Positions 62,701 through 64,000 of a DNA stretch of 64,000 nucleotides are shown piece after piece (within the stretch, counting starts at the first letter, position 1; each line of letters opens with the position of its first letter). This DNA comes from Paenibacillus sp. W2I17 (GTDB lineage Bacteria; Bacillota; Bacilli; Paenibacillales; Paenibacillaceae), in assembly GCF_030815985.1 (NCBI RefSeq), contig NZ_JAUSXM010000001.1:682001-746000 (forward strand), in the 5' to 3' direction. The position numbers and the translations under genes were made by a program. Under the pieces are notes generated by a model, which did no database searches, was not told the DNA's origin, and was given only the letters and a program-made list of their open reading frames with translations.

Positions 62701-62841
62701 TGACATTCTTTCCTCGAATGGAACAGGCTCCGGGGTAACCCATGCCGTCACATTCAACTTGGCAATGGGCTCATATATGGCTTCACGGAGTTTGGACAGC
62801 ATTTGATTCAAATGTCCGAGTCTAATCGGTTCATATGGCAT
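59767..62841 (-). CDS. GH38 alpha-mannosidase
   Basis: 1024 residues, standard GH38 size. The zinc-binding motif GHAHIDLAWLWP is at about 241, the nucleophile Asp in WVESDTNVPGGE (about 322) and the family segment MPDVFGYSASLPQLL at about 355. The long C-terminal beta-sandwich region follows. No signal peptide, so it is cytoplasmic and acts on imported mannosides. It is the first complete gene of the operon seen here; a partial gene precedes it by 27 bp. Confidence 0.96.
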   Translation of the reverse strand: MPYEPIRLGHLNQMLSKLREAIYEPIAKLNVTAWVTPEPVPFEERMSGQQITLSQGERWGKLWDCAWFCFTGSIPPSGSDAKAVLLLDVNGELCLVDHEGTPVQGLTTINSEFEFTLGLPGKRVVELDHSSITVTDGAFELWADAGNNDLFGKYQGGTVKEAILAHCREDIRRLYYDTEVLLETAEHLPVNMARRERILQSLYDASIVLTELTPDRIHRAKLLLNEQLSRRGGDPVLNISAVGHAHIDLAWLWPIRETIRKGARTFSTVLRMMERYPDYVFGASQPQLYDWMKQHYPKLYDQINERVQEGRWEPQGAMWVESDTNVPGGESLVRQILYGKRYFQQEFGMEMKSLWMPDVFGYSASLPQLLKKSGVDYMMTQKLSWSEYNRHPHHSFLWEGIDGSSVLTHMPPEDTYNSPAAPRSIAKAEREYLDKNVSSHALMLFGIGDGGGGPGEEHLERLEREKNLLGLAPVVQEPSWKFFERLNEERERFQTWRGELYLEKHQGTLTSQARSKWYNRKMEKALRELEFAAVLAARMGKSYPAEALETIWKEVLLYQFHDILPGSSIKRVYDESLIRYEALLQQTEGMITETYSYITDYISSQEESSNSTVVFNSLPWERQEWLHLHGRWHKVQVPSMGYTVVSDHEDQEVMGEIATGIETDVAALETDFRDTAKEYSMENDILIVKFDPNGGITSILDKLESREIILQGQRGNDLRVYHDEGDAWDFRHDYSAQVGMPLILNDIHEFRDGPRVGLVFDYSYGESSLTQTVILTEGSRRIDFETVVDWQEYGKMLRTSFPVQIRTDQVHCEIQFGSLSRPTHRNTMWDFAKDEICAHQWVDISEPDYGVALLNDCKYGHRAINNVLDLHLLRSSSYPDPVADRAEHQFTYSLYPHQGNHVQAEIYRRGNELNIPLRLSSLSAPSMDVEEEKLPYTKAFLQPDHPHIMVESIKKAEDSNDIIVRLYETSGTRVKTKLSIGWNAEEVWEVDLMENNISSLELQDQADVVLSFTPFEIISLRLKG

Positions 62842-62868
62842 AATTGTTTTGTTCTCTCCTCTCGTTCA

Positions 62869-64000
62869 TCAAGCTTTTGCTTTTGCATTCTCACGATCCC
62901 ACCTTACTTGAATCTCCACCTTGTTCTTGCTGCCATGCTCATAGTTCAGCAGTACGGTTTTCGATTTTGAATCCCATTTCCATTCGGCAGGTACAGTCTG
63001 GTGTTGATCTATACTGCAAACGGATATGGGTTCAAATGGGCAATAGAATCTGGCAGTGGCCTGCATGTTGGTCGGACCCTTGGCTACACATTGAAAACCT
63101 GTATTCGTTATCGTCAGATCTTCAATTCTGGAAGAGGCAGAGATCAGGCTCACCTTGTCTTGCTGTGGCCTTCCGGCCGTAATGTCGTATAACAGTGCTT
63201 GCTCACCAGGAGCCAACCTTACTTCTTGCCGAACATGCAGGTCAGGATCGAACAAGTCCACCACCGGACCTGGGATAACCAGTGGTTCTTCGGATATGGA
63301 CTCTTCCAGGACAGAGGCTATGATGTAGGGCCCACGTTTAATTTTAAAATAATGCTTGGCTTCCCAACGGAAGTTGGAATCCTGTAGTCTCTCCCATGTT
63401 TCTTTCACAGTCTGGCGAAGTTGATCTGCACTCGCTTTACTTGACGTACATGCAGCCGGATGTACAGGAAGCCAATGCACCGCCCCTTTGCCCACAGGAT
63501 GAATCCCTTCCTGTTCTACCTTAAGCCCTAGCTGTTCAAACAAGTGCTCGCGTGGTGAGGTATATATGGTATTCGTGCTTTCCCTGCGCTGGTCATCATT
63601 CCACCATGCCCGGATGTTGTGATAGGGGTCGCTGTCGTCTCCCACATAGATCAACGCACCACCGTCCTGTACCCATTGGGCCAGTGCATAATGGATATCG
63701 GAGTGCTCCGGCTTCATGTACTCATAACTCAACAGCAGGACACGATATGGAGCCAGGTAATGTGGATAGCGCCTCACATTATCAAGCTGGACGGGTCTCA
63801 CAGGTATTCCGTGTTTAAGCAATGGCAGAGCAAGACCATAGAATGAAGAGAAATCCAGCAGCTCCGTGTCGCCATCCGCTTGGAATCCTTCCGGATCTGT
63901 ACCGTCATATTTTCCAGCATTCGGTGCCTCCGGCTCAGGCTTCATGCGTTGAAACATGGCCGAGTCGGCGATCAATGCACCAATGCGGGGAGATTCACCA
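62869..64000 (-). CDS. Partial protein of unknown function, upstream of GH38 (N-terminus outside window)
   Basis: The open frame continues through the right edge (…GESPRIGALIADSAMF at 63999-63955 continues the same reading), so the visible TTG at 63975 is not the start. At least 376 residues are present. LLSYEYMKPEHSDIHYALAQ and WVQDGGALIYVGDDSDPY suggest a GATase/beta-galactosidase-trimerisation-like domain, a type found in glycoside hydrolases of several families; the C-terminal part is beta-rich. No catalytic domain is visible, so the enzyme family cannot be fixed. It belongs to the mannoside operon by strand and spacing. Confidence 0.7.
   Translation of the reverse strand, partial: GESPRIGALIADSAMFQRMKPEPEAPNAGKYDGTDPEGFQADGDTELLDFSSFYGLALPLLKHGIPVRPVQLDNVRRYPHYLAPYRVLLLSYEYMKPEHSDIHYALAQWVQDGGALIYVGDDSDPYHNIRAWWNDDQRRESTNTIYTSPREHLFEQLGLKVEQEGIHPVGKGAVHWLPVHPAACTSSKASADQLRQTVKETWERLQDSNFRWEAKHYFKIKRGPYIIASVLEESISEEPLVIPGPVVDLFDPDLHVRQEVRLAPGEQALLYDITAGRPQQDKVSLISASSRIEDLTITNTGFQCVAKGPTNMQATARFYCPFEPISVCSIDQHQTVPAEWKWDSKSKTVLLNYEHGSKNKVEIQVRWDRENAKAKA

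Overview
The window looks like the chromosome of a low-to-mid GC, spore-former-type Firmicute, most likely Paenibacillus. This is inferred from strong Shine-Dalgarno sequences (AAGGAGG type), frequent GTG/TTG starts, GH52/GH67 xylan genes, LplABC-type sugar ABC transporters, Fur- and cre-like sites, and an ECF sigma/DUF4179 anti-sigma pair. No rRNA, tRNA, CRISPR array or prophage was seen.

Region 1 (1-11.4 kb) is devoted to uronic acids and xylan. A minus-strand set (GntR-FCD regulator, mannonate dehydratase uxuA, mannonate oxidoreductase-type SDR) sits behind a perfect 28-bp palindrome. An ArsR regulator and an aldehyde dehydrogenase carry matching upstream sites. An AraC regulator is divergent from a GH52 beta-xylosidase, a translationally coupled GH67 alpha-glucuronidase and a polyol dehydrogenase. 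Together these could release xylose and 4-O-methyl-glucuronate from aldouronates and process the sugars and uronate.

Region 2 (11-21 kb) is general metabolism: HPr-like protein, type B ribosomal protein L31, Dabb protein, two SDRs, pyruvate oxidase, an MFS exporter with its ArsR regulator and three copies of one operator, a membrane-anchored L7/L12-CTD-like protein, a P450 and an aldo/keto reductase.

Region 3 (21.4-31.9 kb) is the most unusual part. It is a tight seven-gene operon coding for a MoxR AAA+ ATPase, a DUF5682 protein, a VWA protein, a small unknown, a DUF4132 giant, a SWIM zinc-finger protein and a second small unknown. It resembles the poorly understood E. coli yehI/yehL-yehM-yehP-yehQ set. 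The two small proteins may be additional parts.

Region 4 (32-43 kb) holds an ECF sigma factor with a DUF4179 partner (C-terminus apparently frameshifted), a WG-repeat/DUF3298-like protein, a foldback DNA element, a YbaK deacylase with an XRE-cupin regulator, and a Fur-box-controlled heterodimeric ABC transporter of YbtPQ/IrtAB type (second subunit frameshifted) plus a siderophore-binding lipoprotein.

Region 5 (43-48.6 kb) is a scarred accessory stretch: gene remnants (NmrA-like, a possible dehydrogenase tail, a methyltransferase), an IS-end-like sequence, and an intact XRE-cupin regulator divergent from a metallo-beta-lactamase-fold hydrolase and an alpha/beta hydrolase, with a shared operator.

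Region 6 (48.7-64 kb) is one long minus-strand glycan-use operon: a partial unknown, a GH38 alpha-mannosidase, two LplB/LplC-type permeases, a lipoprotein binding protein, a DUF4965 glutaminase-A-like protein, a GH106-like hydrolase and a secreted GxGYxYP protein.

Three places (DUF4179 tail, second ABC subunit, a small membrane ORF) look like single-base frameshifts. These could be real mutations or sequence errors.
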